Assembly: GCF_900115805.1 (NCBI RefSeq)
Contig: NZ_FOXU01000004.1
Span: forward strand, 62,001-126,000
DNA length: 64,000 nucleotides
DNA from: Psychrobacillus psychrotolerans
GTDB taxonomy: Bacteria; Bacillota; Bacilli; Bacillales_A; Planococcaceae
Reading direction: 5' to 3'
Position numbers and translations under genes: made by a program. The notes beneath the pieces were generated by a model, which was not told the DNA's origin, did no database searches, and worked only from the letters and a program-made list of their open reading frames with translations. Of the stretch, positions 1-10,341 are shown in pieces; position 1 is the first letter of the stretch; every line of letters begins with the position of its first letter.

Positions 1-163
1 AAATGGTGGAATTTATTTTCGTGAGGGTATTGTTAGTTGTTAGGTTTTAATATATTCGTGGTATGCGCTAGAATACCATAAATAGAAAATAAATACATGT
101 TTTATCTAATTAGTTCAAAAGTCACGTTTGATTGGTATTTTTAACTTAAATGGAAAAAAATTT

Positions 164-193
164 TTAACCGAACAATTTCCTAGATGCTATAAT
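164..193 (+). promoter_or_regulatory. Probable sigma-A promoter of the polysaccharide cluster
   Basis: An extended -10 element (TGC followed by TATAAT at 188-193) lies about 50 bp before the first gene. A weak -35-like TTAACC at 164-169 gives an 18-bp spacer. The match at -35 is poor, so the extended -10 carries most of the support. The sequence before it (1-163) is AT-rich and shows no gene. Confidence 0.45.
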
Positions 194-243
194 AAGTTGG
201 AAACTTTCATACATAAATGTATAAAGAACGGGAGGTTGAATAC

Positions 244-2103
244 ATGTCACTGAAAAGAAGAATGTCTATGTTAATTTTTGTCGATTCTTGTATTGTACTA
301 TTTTCTATATTCATAGGTTACTACTTACTCTACCCCTTAGATAATCCATTTACAGAAATATTCCTTTTCGCAAGTTCTCTTGCCATTTTTGTCGCACATC
401 ATGTATTTGCTATGTATTACGGGCTTTATAGAAAAGTATGGGAATATGCATCTATTCGAGAGCTTATGTCCATATATAAAGCAGTTACGCTATCCATTCT
501 AACGGTAGCAGTTGTGCAATACCTTGTTGGTGGGCATGTACTACTCCGCGCATTGTCGATTACGTGGATGCTACATATATTATTAATAGGCGGATCGAGA
601 TTATCATGGAGAGTTTTTCGGGATACGTTTATTTCTCAAGATGAACCAACAAAAAATCGTAAACGGACACTTATTATAGGAGCAGGCTCTGCGGGTACGA
701 TGATCGCAAGGCAGTTACTAAGAAATGCAGATACACCACTAGCACCAGTAGCATTTCTAGATGATGGGTCTAACAAAAAAGGCTTAGAAATCTTTAATAT
801 ACGTGTTCTTGGAGGAACAGATATTATAGAAGAAGCAGTGCTAGACTTAGATATAGAACATATTATTATAGCTATTCCATCTATGGACAAGTCTACTCGG
901 GCAGTTCTAATGCAAAAGTGTTTAGATACGGGTATACGTACACAGACAATGCCGCTCATAGAAGATTTACTAACTGGTAAAGTATCGGTCAATGAGATAA
1001 GAGATGTAAGAATAGAAGATTTACTTGGACGAGACGAAGTAGAACTAGATATAAATGCGATCTCTTCTAAACTGACAGGTAAAAAGATATTAGTAACGGG
1101 AGCTGGCGGTTCTATCGGTTCAGAAATTTGTCGACAAGTGATCAAATTCAATCCGGCACAAATTATCTTGCTAGGTCACGGGGAGAACTCTATATATACA
1201 ATAGACATGGAATTGCGTCAGAAGGTTGCACCAAACACGAAAATAATTCCACTGATTGCAGATGTGCAGGATCGTAATCGCATCTTTGATATTGTGGCAG
1301 AGTATAAACCAGATGTGATATACCATGCGGCAGCACATAAGCATGTCCCGTTAATGGAGTACAATCCAAGGGAAGCGGTCAAAAACAATATATTCGGGAC
1401 GAAAAACGTAGCAGAAGCAGCAGATACGTTTGGCGTAGGTCATTTTGTCATGATTTCTACAGATAAAGCGGTGAACCCTCCGAATATAATGGGTGCTACG
1501 AAACGTTTTGCGGAAATGATTGTTCAAAATCTCGCAAAAGGTAGTAAGACGAAATTTGCCGCTGTACGTTTTGGAAATGTATTAGGTTCCAGAGGAAGTG
1601 TAGTACCACTATTTAAAAAGCAAATTGCAGCAGGTGGACCGATAACGGTGACCGATCCAGAAATGACACGTTATTTCATGACGATCCCCGAAGCATCTAG
1701 ACTAGTTATACAAGCAGGAACACTCGCAAGTGGCGGAGAAATTTTCGTGCTCGACATGGGTGAACCAGTGAAAATTGTTGACTTAGCTAAGAATCTTATA
1801 AAACTTTCAGGTTATAGGGAAGATGAGATAGGGATTAACTATTCAGGTATTCGACCTGGAGAGAAACTATTTGAAGAACTGCTAGATGAAAATGAAATTC
1901 AGAGCAAATATGTATTTCCGAAGATTCATATAGGAGCAGCAACTCCCATTAGTCAGTTGGAGTTGGAATATGTAATTGAGAAGCTACCAGAGGTTTCAAT
2001 TAAGGAAATGAAGGAACTATTAATAGGACTTGCTAATCGGAAGAATATGGAGTCATTGGTTTCGATGAAAGAGGCAAGTGCAACACAACAGGGGGCTATA
2101 TGA
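244..2103 (+). CDS. Membrane-anchored UDP-sugar 4,6-dehydratase (CapD/PglF/FlaA1 type)
   Basis: This 619-residue protein belongs to the long nucleoside-diphosphate-sugar dehydratases (PglF, WbpM, CapD). About 110 N-terminal residues form four membrane segments. A CoA-binding-like Rossmann domain (GAGSAG) follows, and then the catalytic SDR domain with GAGGSIGSE for NAD and [17 protein letters not shown]. In that motif the usual Tyr of YxxxK is Met, as in this family. Such enzymes convert UDP-GlcNAc to the 4-keto-6-deoxy sugar. I chose ATG 244 because GGGAGGT at 231-237 sits correctly before it; an in-frame ATG at 217 lacks a ribosome site. The gene overlaps galU by a few bases and heads the polysaccharide cluster. 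The exact UDP-sugar product cannot be read from sequence. Confidence 0.9.
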   Translation: MSLKRRMSMLIFVDSCIVLFSIFIGYYLLYPLDNPFTEIFLFASSLAIFVAHHVFAMYYGLYRKVWEYASIRELMSIYKAVTLSILTVAVVQYLVGGHVLLRALSITWMLHILLIGGSRLSWRVFRDTFISQDEPTKNRKRTLIIGAGSAGTMIARQLLRNADTPLAPVAFLDDGSNKKGLEIFNIRVLGGTDIIEEAVLDLDIEHIIIAIPSMDKSTRAVLMQKCLDTGIRTQTMPLIEDLLTGKVSVNEIRDVRIEDLLGRDEVELDINAISSKLTGKKILVTGAGGSIGSEICRQVIKFNPAQIILLGHGENSIYTIDMELRQKVAPNTKIIPLIADVQDRNRIFDIVAEYKPDVIYHAAAHKHVPLMEYNPREAVKNNIFGTKNVAEAADTFGVGHFVMISTDKAVNPPNIMGATKRFAEMIVQNLAKGSKTKFAAVRFGNVLGSRGSVVPLFKKQIAAGGPITVTDPEMTRYFMTIPEASRLVIQAGTLASGGEIFVLDMGEPVKIVDLAKNLIKLSGYREDEIGINYSGIRPGEKLFEELLDENEIQSKYVFPKIHIGAATPISQLELEYVIEKLPEVSIKEMKELLIGLANRKNMESLVSMKEASATQQGAI

Positions 2104-2981
2104 TGCAAAAAGTAAGAAAAGCCATTATTCCAGCAGCTGGACTTGGAACGCGTTTCCTACCTGCAACGAAAGCGATGCCGAAAGAAATGCTTCCTATTGT
2201 CGACAAACCAACCATTCAATATATTGTGGAAGAAGCAATTGAATCCGGGATTGAAGATATTATTATCGTAACAGGCAGAGGGAAAAGATCGATTGAAGAT
2301 CATTTCGATAACTCGTTTGAACTGGAGCAATTACTCGAGGACAAAGGCAAGATGGATGTCCTAGCAGATGTTCGCAAATCCGCAAACATTGAAATTCACT
2401 ATATTCGTCAAAAAGAACCCAAAGGCCTCGGACATGCTGTATGGTGTGCACGCAAGTTTATAGGGGACGAACCGTTTGCCGTATTACTAGGAGACGATAT
2501 AGTCCAAGCGGAAACACCAGGTTTAAAACAACTGATGAATGTATTTGATAAAAAACAAACGTCCGTTATAGGAGTGCAACAAGTAGAAGATCATCAAACG
2601 CACCGTTACGGTATTATAGATCCTTTAGCTCAAGTTGGTCGTACTTATGAAGTTCGTAACTTTGTTGAAAAACCAGCTGCTGGGACTGCACCATCGAATT
2701 TGGCAATTATGGGTCGGTACATATTAACTCCTGAGATTTTCAGTTTCTTGGATAGACAGGAACAAGGAGCAGGTGGAGAGATTCAGTTGACGGATGCTAT
2801 TCAGTATTTGAATGAGTTGCAGACCGTGTATGCTTATGATTTTGAGGGTAAGCGGTATGATGTTGGGGAAAAGTTAGGGTTTATACAGACTACTGTTGAG
2901 ATGGCATTGCAACGCGGGGAACTAAGAACGGATTTACTTATATATCTTGAAAAACTTCTTGAACAAGAGAGAGTTAAATAA
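2103..2981 (+). CDS. galU: UTP--glucose-1-phosphate uridylyltransferase
   Basis: The 292-residue protein makes UDP-glucose from UTP and glucose-1-phosphate. The nucleotide-binding motif [19 protein letters not shown] is at its N-terminus, and VEKP and [10 protein letters not shown] follow in the expected order. Length and sequence are close to Bacillus GtaB. ATG codons at 2100 and 2103 are adjacent; GGGGG at 2091-2095 fits 2103 better. It overlaps the end of the dehydratase and so is translationally coupled. In Bacillales the UDP-glucose is used for teichoic acid decoration and glycolipids; here it also feeds the polysaccharide cluster, with galE at 12886 converting it to UDP-galactose. Confidence 0.95.
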   Translation: MQKVRKAIIPAAGLGTRFLPATKAMPKEMLPIVDKPTIQYIVEEAIESGIEDIIIVTGRGKRSIEDHFDNSFELEQLLEDKGKMDVLADVRKSANIEIHYIRQKEPKGLGHAVWCARKFIGDEPFAVLLGDDIVQAETPGLKQLMNVFDKKQTSVIGVQQVEDHQTHRYGIIDPLAQVGRTYEVRNFVEKPAAGTAPSNLAIMGRYILTPEIFSFLDRQEQGAGGEIQLTDAIQYLNELQTVYAYDFEGKRYDVGEKLGFIQTTVEMALQRGELRTDLLIYLEKLLEQERVK

Positions 2982-3056
2982 ATTTTAAAAAGCAATAAAT
3001 TTCATTCTACATAAACTTAAACTAACAAGACTTGAACAAAGCGAGGAGTATGAAAA

Positions 3057-4283
3057 ATGGCTAATACTAAAGTGAAAAATATACCTTTCTCTCCTCCTGA
3101 CATTACTGATGCAGAGATTGAAGAGGTTGTAAAAGCGATGAAGTCTGGTTGGATTACCACTGGACCAAGAACAAAAGAGTTTGAAAAAAGAATAGCTGAA
3201 TATGTAGGAGTAAATAAGGCTGTTTGTTTAAACTCAGCAACGGCTGCTATGGAACTTACTCTTCGTATTTTAGGAATAGGACCAGGAGATGAGGTCATTA
3301 CCTCAGCTTATACGTATACTGCTTCTGCATCCGTTATCGATCATATTGGAGCAAAGATTGTGCTAGTAGATACTGCACCAGATTCTTTTGAAATGGATTA
3401 TTCCAAACTTGCGGATGCAATTACAGATAAGACAAAAGCTATCATTCCTGTTGATATAGGAGGAAAGATGTGTGATTACGATACTATTTACGAAATAGTT
3501 GAGAGTAAAAAGGAATTGTTTACAGCTAATAATGAACTTCAATCTTTATTTAAAAGAGTTATTGTAATGACGGATGCTGCTCATGCTTTTGGAGCGGAAA
3601 GAAATGGATTGAAATGTGGACAAGTTGCAGATTTTACTTGCTTTTCTTTCCATGCGGTAAAGAATCTTACAACTGCTGAGGGTGGTGCCGTTGTTTGGAG
3701 TAATGGCATTGGATTAGATGATGAATGGCTTTATAAACAATATATGCTATATAGTCTTCATGGACAGTCTAAAGATGCACTGGCAAAAACACAAATAGGC
3801 GCATGGGAATATGACATTGTCTATCCCGCTTACAAGTGTAATATGACGGATATTATGGCTGGATTTGGATTAGTCCAATTAAACAGATATGAAGGTCTCA
3901 TAAAAAGACGTAAAGAGATTATTGAGATGTACGATAATGCACTATTGCCACTAGGTATTCAGAGTTTGCAACATTATAGCGAGGACTTTGCTTCTTCAGG
4001 TCATCTTTATTTAGCGAGGATACCTGGAATTACGGAACAAGAGAGAAATGAAATAATTATAAAGATGGCAGAGGCTGGGATTGCTTGTAATGTTCACTAT
4101 AAGCCATTGCCTATGTTTACTGCTTATAAGAATTTAGGGTTTAAAATTAATAATTATCCAAACGCCTTAGCCATGTATCAAAATGAAGTTACGCTACCAC
4201 TCCATACTTTGTTAACAGTTGAAGATATTGAGTATGTTATTGAAGAATTTAAGAGCGTAATTAAAGAAGTTAAGCAAGGGTGA
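3057..4283 (+). CDS. DegT/DnrJ/EryC1/StrS sugar aminotransferase
   Basis: The 408-residue protein is a PLP-dependent nucleotide-sugar aminotransferase. The pyridoxal lysine is K202 in SFHAVKNLTTAEGG, and the substrate-side SATAAMEL and TDAAHAFG motifs are present. Following a 4,6-dehydratase, the likely reaction adds an amino group at C4 of the UDP-4-keto sugar, as PglE does. A GAGGAG site at 3042-3047 precedes ATG 3057; another ATG at 3050 is out of frame. The next gene begins before its stop. It is about 20-30 residues longer than many PglE proteins, with an insertion around residues 145-170, so the substrate may differ. Confidence 0.88.
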   Translation: MANTKVKNIPFSPPDITDAEIEEVVKAMKSGWITTGPRTKEFEKRIAEYVGVNKAVCLNSATAAMELTLRILGIGPGDEVITSAYTYTASASVIDHIGAKIVLVDTAPDSFEMDYSKLADAITDKTKAIIPVDIGGKMCDYDTIYEIVESKKELFTANNELQSLFKRVIVMTDAAHAFGAERNGLKCGQVADFTCFSFHAVKNLTTAEGGAVVWSNGIGLDDEWLYKQYMLYSLHGQSKDALAKTQIGAWEYDIVYPAYKCNMTDIMAGFGLVQLNRYEGLIKRRKEIIEMYDNALLPLGIQSLQHYSEDFASSGHLYLARIPGITEQERNEIIIKMAEAGIACNVHYKPLPMFTAYKNLGFKINNYPNALAMYQNEVTLPLHTLLTVEDIEYVIEEFKSVIKEVKQG

Positions 4284-4288
4284 AAAGT

Positions 4289-4903
4289 ATGTATAAAAAG
4301 TTATTAAAAAGAGCTATAGATCTAATAATAGCATTAATAGCATTACCTTTTTGGTTCATTATTTTATTAATTATTGGGCCAATCATTTATTTTCAAGACA
4401 AGGGTTCAATATTCTATAATGCTCCAAGGTTAGGTGAAAATGGTGAAGTTTTTAAAATGTATAAATTTCGTTCTATGAAATTAAATGCACCTGATTTAAG
4501 AAATGAGGATGGATCAACCTTTAATTCTGAAGACGATCCTAGATTAATTCAGATTGGTAAGTTCATTCGTAAGACAAGTTTAGACGAAACGCCGCAACTA
4601 CTAAATATTATTAAAGGTGATATGAGTATCATTGGACCAAGACCAGATTTACCAGAGCATATTAAAATGTATGAAGGCGATGAAGAACGAAAACTTGAAG
4701 TTAGACCTGGTGTGACTGGGTATAACCAAGCATATTTTAGAAACACAGTACCTTGGAAAGAAAGAATTAAAAATGATATTTATTATATTGATCATTTATC
4801 ATGGTGGCTAGATATTAAAATATTTTTTAAAACTGCCAAATCAGTTTTAAAGCGTGAAGATGTATTTGTAACAGATGATATTAAGAAGCTAAATAGTAAG
4901 TAA
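4289..4903 (+). CDS. Initiating sugar-phosphate transferase (PglC/WcaJ family)
   Basis: This 204-residue protein is the short form of the bacterial sugar transferase family, the size of PglC. One hydrophobic re-entrant segment (about residues 8-32) is followed by the catalytic domain with KFRSM, KTSLDETPQLLNI, GDMSIIGPRP and RPGVTGYNQ. It moves a sugar-1-phosphate from a UDP-sugar to undecaprenyl phosphate at the inner face of the membrane and so starts each repeat unit. I chose ATG 4289 because AAGGG at 4276-4280 sits at good distance; GTG 4280 would be nearly on top of it. With the dehydratase, aminotransferase and acetyltransferase around it, the expected substrate is a diacetamido-dideoxy sugar. 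Confidence 0.92.
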   Translation: MYKKLLKRAIDLIIALIALPFWFIILLIIGPIIYFQDKGSIFYNAPRLGENGEVFKMYKFRSMKLNAPDLRNEDGSTFNSEDDPRLIQIGKFIRKTSLDETPQLLNIIKGDMSIIGPRPDLPEHIKMYEGDEERKLEVRPGVTGYNQAYFRNTVPWKERIKNDIYYIDHLSWWLDIKIFFKTAKSVLKREDVFVTDDIKKLNSK

Positions 4904-4931
4904 ATCTATAATCTAGAGGGTGGAATATCTT

Positions 4932-5660
4932 ATGCGCAAATATGTAGATGATGCATTTAATTTCTATGAATTAAAATGGGATACAGAATTTTTTGGTGTT
5001 TCAAGCGCTAAAGCTATTTTGAAAAAACCACTTTCATTAAAAGAATGGGAAGAATTGAAAACTAGATTCAATGATTATGAGTTTGTTTCTATTGTGAATA
5101 ATAATTCAGATCCTATTAATGCACAAATAATAGGGAAGAATACTTCAGCATTCTTAGCAGATGTTAATATTCAATTTAAGAAGAAAATAGATAATATTTA
5201 TGAGATGCCTTCTAATACTACTATTCATCGAGCGCTAGAAAGAACAAATCAAGTCATTGAATTAGCTGATTTTCAGAATTCTAAGTTTCTAGAGGATCAT
5301 GAATTGGCAAAACGTGGTGGAGACAAAGTTTATCGTCAGTGGCTTATTAATTCATTCGACAACTCTGATAAATTTTTTGTTTTATCAAAAGATGAAAATG
5401 GAAAGATAAATGGTTTTCTATTATTTTCTTATTCGGATGATGCATGTGTCATTGAGCTTATAGCTGTGTCAAGAGATGTCACGAGTGGTGGTCTTGGTAC
5501 AAGTTTGTTCAAAGCAGTAGAATATGAAGCAAATCAACGTGGTTATAATGAGATTAGAGTTGGAACCCAGGTGAAGAACATGGGAGCTATTAACTTTTAT
5601 CAAAAAGTTGGATGTAAACAAGTAGGATGTCATCAAGTATTTCATTTGTGGAATTTGTAA
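4932..5660 (+). CDS. GNAT acetyltransferase, WecD-like
   Basis: The 242-residue protein has a C-terminal GNAT fold (about residues 130-240) with the acetyl-CoA loop SGGLGTSLFKAVE. Its N-terminus carries WDTEFFGVSSAKA, which resembles the start of WecD, the enzyme that acetylates the 4-amino group of dTDP-fucosamine. By context it would acetylate the 4-amino sugar made by the aminotransferase before the PglC-like enzyme uses it; this is inference. PglD, the usual enzyme in this step, is a left-handed beta-helix, so this would be a different solution to the same step. ATG 4932 is preceded by AGAGGGTGG at 4914-4922. Confidence 0.75.
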   Translation: MRKYVDDAFNFYELKWDTEFFGVSSAKAILKKPLSLKEWEELKTRFNDYEFVSIVNNNSDPINAQIIGKNTSAFLADVNIQFKKKIDNIYEMPSNTTIHRALERTNQVIELADFQNSKFLEDHELAKRGGDKVYRQWLINSFDNSDKFFVLSKDENGKINGFLLFSYSDDACVIELIAVSRDVTSGGLGTSLFKAVEYEANQRGYNEIRVGTQVKNMGAINFYQKVGCKQVGCHQVFHLWNL

Positions 5661-5699
5661 TCGGGTATTGTTAAATATAAAGATAGATGTGGTGAAAAC

Positions 5700-6929
5700 A
5701 TGAAAAAAATATTAGTTGTGGCGCAGTTCACTCAATTACCAGGAGAGAAAGGTAATAATAGAAGTAGATTTAAACTAATTTGTGAAATGTTGGTAAAAAA
5801 AGGATACGAAGTTACAGTTGCAACCAGTAGGTTTAGAGAGTTAGATCGCACCTTTAGAAAAGTAGAGACAGACGAGCTAAACCAAGCACCCTATAAAATA
5901 GAAATTTTAGATGAAGTAGGCTATTTCAAAAATATAAGTTTAAGACGAATTTATAGTATGTGGACTTTCAAAAATAGTCTAAGGGAATATTTGAAGAATA
6001 CGAAAGAGAATTATAATTTAGTTTATTGCTGTGTTCCAGGTTTAGATAGTGCTCTAATTGCTGGGAAATATGCTAGTAAAAAGAATATACCTTTTCTTAT
6101 TGATGTACAGGACGTTTGGCCTGAGGTTATGTATGATTTGGTATTGGATATTCCTGTGGTTAGTAAAACTTTATTCTTACCAATGCAAATAAATGCAAAT
6201 AAAGTATACGCTATGGCAGATGGTATCATGGCTGTATCAGAAACTTACCTAGATATTGCTAAGAAAAAAAATACCAAAAGTAAACTTAATGATTATGTCT
6301 TTATAGGTACAGATCTAGAAAAGTTTGATAATGATATTAATTCTTCCAACTTCTATAATATCGAAAAGCCAAATGATGAATTCTGGATTGTTTATATTGG
6401 TTCTTTGGGACATAGTTATGATATTTATACTTTTATTGAGGGTACAAAAATTGCAATTGAAAAAGGGATAAACGTAAGACCAATAATATTGGGTAGCGGG
6501 CCACTTGAAAAAGATTTTAAAGAATATGCAAATAAGATTGGAAGTAATGCATTCTTTACAGGGTGGGTTGATTATGCAACTATGGGAAGTTATTTGAAAA
6601 AATCAGACGCTGTTATCAATGCTATTAAGAGAAAGGCTCCACAGAGTATTACCAACAAAGTGGGAGATTATTTATCATCAGGTAAACCTTTTCTTAATGG
6701 CAGCCAAAATCTGGAGTTTTTGGATTTGCTGAAGGAATATAAATTTGGAGAAAATTATGAACCTGAAAACCCAGAAAGCTTAGCTAAATCAATTCAAAAG
6801 TTGTTCAGTTATAGTAAAGAAAAAAGAGCTATGATGGGGGAGTCTGCTAGAAAGTTAGCGGAGTTAAAGTTTGACAGAAAAAAGACTTATCCAGAAATTA
6901 TAAGTATGATTGATAAATTATCAAAATGA
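5700..6929 (+). CDS. Glycosyltransferase, family 4
   Basis: This 409-residue protein has the two-domain GT-B layout. The N-terminal part starts ILVVAQFTQLPGEKGNNRSR and has DVQDVWPEV, as in WbuB-like GT4 enzymes. The C-terminal part carries the donor-binding region (WIVYIGSLGHSYD, ILGSGPLEKDF, FTGWVDY). No signal peptide or membrane helix is seen, so it works at the cytoplasmic face. It should add one sugar to the undecaprenyl-linked intermediate. Donor and linkage cannot be predicted. The ribosome site (GGTG) is weak, as for several genes in this AT-rich stretch. Confidence 0.85.
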   Translation: MKKILVVAQFTQLPGEKGNNRSRFKLICEMLVKKGYEVTVATSRFRELDRTFRKVETDELNQAPYKIEILDEVGYFKNISLRRIYSMWTFKNSLREYLKNTKENYNLVYCCVPGLDSALIAGKYASKKNIPFLIDVQDVWPEVMYDLVLDIPVVSKTLFLPMQINANKVYAMADGIMAVSETYLDIAKKKNTKSKLNDYVFIGTDLEKFDNDINSSNFYNIEKPNDEFWIVYIGSLGHSYDIYTFIEGTKIAIEKGINVRPIILGSGPLEKDFKEYANKIGSNAFFTGWVDYATMGSYLKKSDAVINAIKRKAPQSITNKVGDYLSSGKPFLNGSQNLEFLDLLKEYKFGENYEPENPESLAKSIQKLFSYSKEKRAMMGESARKLAELKFDRKKTYPEIISMIDKLSK

Positions 6930-6945
6930 AGTGGGTAATTAGACT

Positions 6946-8064
6946 ATGGGAGAAAGATTAAGAATATTACATTTACCTAATACACTTTCAAAGAAAAGTG
7001 GCATAATGAGCTTTATTATGAATTATTATAGAGCGATTGATAAAGATAAAATACAATTTGATTTTCTAGTATTTGATACCGATGAGGATAGTTATAAAGA
7101 AGAAATAATTAAGCTCGGTGGACGTGTGTATAGTATAAGTCGTGTGGCATCTAAAAACCCCTTTTTCATACAAAAAGAAATAAATAAATTTTTTAATAAA
7201 CATAAAAATGAGTATAAGGTTATCCACTATCATGCTATTTCTATTTGGCATTTAGCACTTAATATAGCTAAAAAACATGGTATAAAACACCGTATTTCAC
7301 ATAGTCACGCTACTATGTATTCTGATAATAAACTGAGTGCTATTAGAAATAGAATGTTAATAAGTCAAATGAAAAAAAACGCTAACCACTACTTTGCTTG
7401 TTCCGAAGCAGCAGGTAGGTTCTTGTACGGAGAGAATATACTGAACGACGGAAAAGTCAATATAATAAATAATGCCGTGGACTGTTCTAAATTTAAATAC
7501 GATAAAATAAAGAGAGATAAAATTAGAAAAGAATTGGGTGTAGAAAACGAGTTACTTATTGGTCATGTTGGTAGATTTAATGAACAGAAGAATCATTTGT
7601 TTTTAATTGCTATTTTTAAATATATATTACAAAAAGAACCTAATACTAAACTTATACTTGTCGGCGAAGGTCCTTTAAGGGAAGCAGTGGAAGAAAAAAT
7701 TGAGATATTAAAAATCAAAAATAATGTCACTATTTTAGGGAAAAGAAACGATGTAGCTGATATACTTTGTGCTGTAGATATTTTTTTGCTTCCTTCATTA
7801 TTTGAAGGATTACCGTTCGTTGGTGTAGAGGCCCAAGCTTCCGGTCTGCCAATTGTACTCTCTGAAAGCATAACGAAAGAGATTGGTTTGAATAATTATA
7901 CGTTTATTAGTTTAGAAGCTTCTATAGAAAGTTGGGCAAATAAAATACTGTCCCTTAATTATAAAATAGATAGAAACACTTCCTATAGAAAAATAATGGA
8001 GGAAGGGTTTGATATCTATAAAGAATCATTTAAGTTAGAGAAAATGTATTTGGAAATGAGATAA
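6946..8064 (+). CDS. Glycosyltransferase, family 4 (EpsF-like)
   Basis: The 372-residue protein begins ILHLPNTLSKKSGIMSFIMN, similar to EpsF and related GT4 enzymes that open with a glycine-rich acceptor loop. The C-terminal half holds GHVGRFNEQKNH, LVGEGPLRE and the donor-site motif PSLFEGLPFVGVEAQASGLP, where EGLPFVGVE corresponds to the EX7E signature. It probably adds the next sugar of the repeat unit. It follows the previous glycosyltransferase by 16 bp in the same operon. Codon use is strongly AT-biased, as in the whole 3-12.6 kb stretch. Confidence 0.87.
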   Translation: MGERLRILHLPNTLSKKSGIMSFIMNYYRAIDKDKIQFDFLVFDTDEDSYKEEIIKLGGRVYSISRVASKNPFFIQKEINKFFNKHKNEYKVIHYHAISIWHLALNIAKKHGIKHRISHSHATMYSDNKLSAIRNRMLISQMKKNANHYFACSEAAGRFLYGENILNDGKVNIINNAVDCSKFKYDKIKRDKIRKELGVENELLIGHVGRFNEQKNHLFLIAIFKYILQKEPNTKLILVGEGPLREAVEEKIEILKIKNNVTILGKRNDVADILCAVDIFLLPSLFEGLPFVGVEAQASGLPIVLSESITKEIGLNNYTFISLEASIESWANKILSLNYKIDRNTSYRKIMEEGFDIYKESFKLEKMYLEMR

Positions 8065-8107
8065 GTATTAGTTTATTAAATTAAAGAGTTAAGAAAGGAA
8101 GCTATTT

Positions 8108-9076
8108 ATGAAAAAAGTTATAATCTTCGATACATCTGTTGCGTCATTTAACAGAGGTGATGACATAATTATGCGAGGTGCTCGTGAAGGGTTAGAGGGA
8201 ATTTTGTCAAATGCTTTTGTTACGAACTTCCCAACTCACACTCCAATTTTTCATTTTCATCAAACGTCAAAAATTAATCAAAATGTAAAGTGGTTACAAC
8301 AGGCTGATTTTAAATTTGTTTGTGGTTCAAATTTATTATACTCTAATATGGTCAGACCCTGGCCGTTATGGAATATAAACTTTTTGGACTCAAAACCTAT
8401 AAAAGACTGTGTATTAGTTGGAGTGGGGAGTGGCATCAATTCAAAGGGAATAAATCATTATACTAAGAAATTGTATAAATCGGTTCTTTCATCAGAGTAT
8501 ATTCACAGCGTAAGAGATAACAGCACTAAATTAATGTTAGAAAAAATGGGGTTTAAGGCCATAAATACTGGATGCGCAACATTATGGAATTTAACTAGTG
8601 ATTTGTGTAAACAAATTCCAACAAAAAAATCTGAAAGTGTTATTTTCACTCTAACAGATTATAGACGTGACAAAATTAGAGATCAAAAAATGATAGAAAT
8701 ATTAATTAAAAGTTATAGAGTAGTGAAATTTTGGCCGCAAGGATCAGAGGATTATAATTACTTTCAAAGCATGAGTGGGATAGATTCTATTCCAGTTATC
8801 TCTCCATCAGTAGAAGCTTTTTCAATGGCTCTAAATAGTGATACGGATTATGTTGGGACTAGATTGCATGGTGGGATTTTTGCAATGCAGCATAAACGAA
8901 GATCATTAATAATAATTGTTGATCATAGAGCTAGAGAAATGAATAAGGATTTCAATCTCAAAGCGCTTGAAAGAGATAATATTGAGGAGCTAGAAATGTT
9001 GATTAATTCAGAATACGCAACAGAAGTAACAGTAGATAGAGAAAAAATAAATTCTTGGTTAAACCAGTTTAAGTAA
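8108..9076 (+). CDS. Polysaccharide pyruvyl transferase family protein
   Basis: The 322-residue protein shows the family pattern: an N-terminal NRGDDIIMRGA loop, an internal VGVGSGIN and the C-terminal GTRLHGGIFAMQH signature. Members (EpsO, CsaB, WcaK) transfer pyruvate from PEP to a sugar as a ketal, giving the polysaccharide a negative charge. Some members are glycosyltransferase-like, so the donor is not certain. AAAGGAAG at 8094-8101 serves ATG 8108. It lies after two glycosyltransferases, as expected for a tailoring enzyme. Confidence 0.83.
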   Translation: MKKVIIFDTSVASFNRGDDIIMRGAREGLEGILSNAFVTNFPTHTPIFHFHQTSKINQNVKWLQQADFKFVCGSNLLYSNMVRPWPLWNINFLDSKPIKDCVLVGVGSGINSKGINHYTKKLYKSVLSSEYIHSVRDNSTKLMLEKMGFKAINTGCATLWNLTSDLCKQIPTKKSESVIFTLTDYRRDKIRDQKMIEILIKSYRVVKFWPQGSEDYNYFQSMSGIDSIPVISPSVEAFSMALNSDTDYVGTRLHGGIFAMQHKRRSLIIIVDHRAREMNKDFNLKALERDNIEELEMLINSEYATEVTVDREKINSWLNQFK

Positions 9077-9213
9077 AGTGTATTTCCGGTAAAATACGCC
9101 AGATAATTTACTAGTCACTTGTCTCAAGCTAAATTTAACTACTTTGGTTGTTACAGTTGTATGAGATAATTATTTGAATGCAACTAATTTAGTAGTATGA
9201 AGGCGGTAGATTA

Positions 9214-10326
9214 ATGTTTTTATTATATTTCTTAATATTATACCTCATAATTATATCAATAATTTTTGAAAACCTACCTAAAAGTAAACAAAAAAGCTTA
9301 GTACTTATCATTCTCAGCTTTGGCTTGTTAGCTTTTTTAGCGATGTTTCGTTCCATTGATGTTGGTAATGACACATATGCGTATTTTGGCCTTTTTCAGC
9401 AAATAAATAGTGGTATAGAAATTTCAGCCTTTTCTCACAGGTATGAAACTGGTTTTCTGTATTTGAATAAATTTCTTTCGTTTTTTTCTGACGACTATCA
9501 AGTTATACCTATCTTCTCAAGTATATATATATATATACTTGTAGGTCGATTTATATTTAAATATTCCAAAAATATTGGGTTAAGTGTAATCTTGTTTTTT
9601 GCTTTAGGATACTTTGATTTATCGATGAGTGGAATTAGACAAATGATGGCGATAGCAACATTACTGTTAAGTTATGAAGCTCTTATAAAAAACAAGAAGT
9701 TTTCATTTTTCTTTACAGTTTTATTAGCTACAAGTTTTCATAATGCTGCAGTTATATTTTTATTAGCTTATCCTCTAATTAATTCTAAAATCAAAAGAAA
9801 ACACAAGATTAGTATAGTTTTTTTAGCTGGAGCTATCAATCTCACGTTACCAATTATTCTTTCATATATCACCCTGTTTTTGCCTAAATACTCTAGCTAT
9901 TTAGATTCAACATATTTTGATGGTACTCTTAGATTTGCAACCGTTGTATTAATATTAATGAATTTAACTTTATACGTTTTAGGCGAATCAATTAATAGTT
10001 TTTACCTGAAAAACAACATCGATGAAGGCCTGAGGGAAAAAGATACTTTAAATAAGAGAAACTTAACCTCATTATTTATTTTTTTATCTATTGTATTTCT
10101 GTTTTTATCTATAAATGGGACAATACTTTCGAGGTTTACTAATATTTTTGGAATATTCATGATTGTGTACCTCCCCAATGAACTTGTAAAAATTAAAAAC
10201 TTGAACTTAAAAGCTATAACAGTCTCATCAGTAACAATTGTCCTGATGACTTATTTAATTATTGAACAGGTTTATAGACCTGAATGGCAGTCAACCTATC
10301 CGTATAGCTTTTTTTTCTTAAGATAA
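9214..10326 (+). CDS. EpsG-family membrane protein, probable polysaccharide polymerase
   Basis: The 370-residue protein is almost wholly membrane-embedded, with about ten hydrophobic segments. The region FRSIDVGNDTYAYFGLFQQI followed by RYETGFLYLN and SGIRQMMAIA is characteristic of EpsG/Wzy-like proteins, which join repeat units outside the membrane. AAGGCGG before ATG 9214 is the ribosome site. The 137-bp gap before it carries no recognisable gene. It is the only polymerase candidate in the cluster. Confidence 0.82.
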   Translation: MFLLYFLILYLIIISIIFENLPKSKQKSLVLIILSFGLLAFLAMFRSIDVGNDTYAYFGLFQQINSGIEISAFSHRYETGFLYLNKFLSFFSDDYQVIPIFSSIYIYILVGRFIFKYSKNIGLSVILFFALGYFDLSMSGIRQMMAIATLLLSYEALIKNKKFSFFFTVLLATSFHNAAVIFLLAYPLINSKIKRKHKISIVFLAGAINLTLPIILSYITLFLPKYSSYLDSTYFDGTLRFATVVLILMNLTLYVLGESINSFYLKNNIDEGLREKDTLNKRNLTSLFIFLSIVFLFLSINGTILSRFTNIFGIFMIVYLPNELVKIKNLNLKAITVSSVTIVLMTYLIIEQVYRPEWQSTYPYSFFFLR

Positions 10327-10341
10327 TGAAGGAGCTCGAAT

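Noticed and set aside
636-1151. Minus-strand open frame of 171 codons inside the dehydratase gene
   Set aside because: It is the antisense of conserved dehydratase motifs and is Ser/Ile-rich, as antisense shadows are; no start signal.
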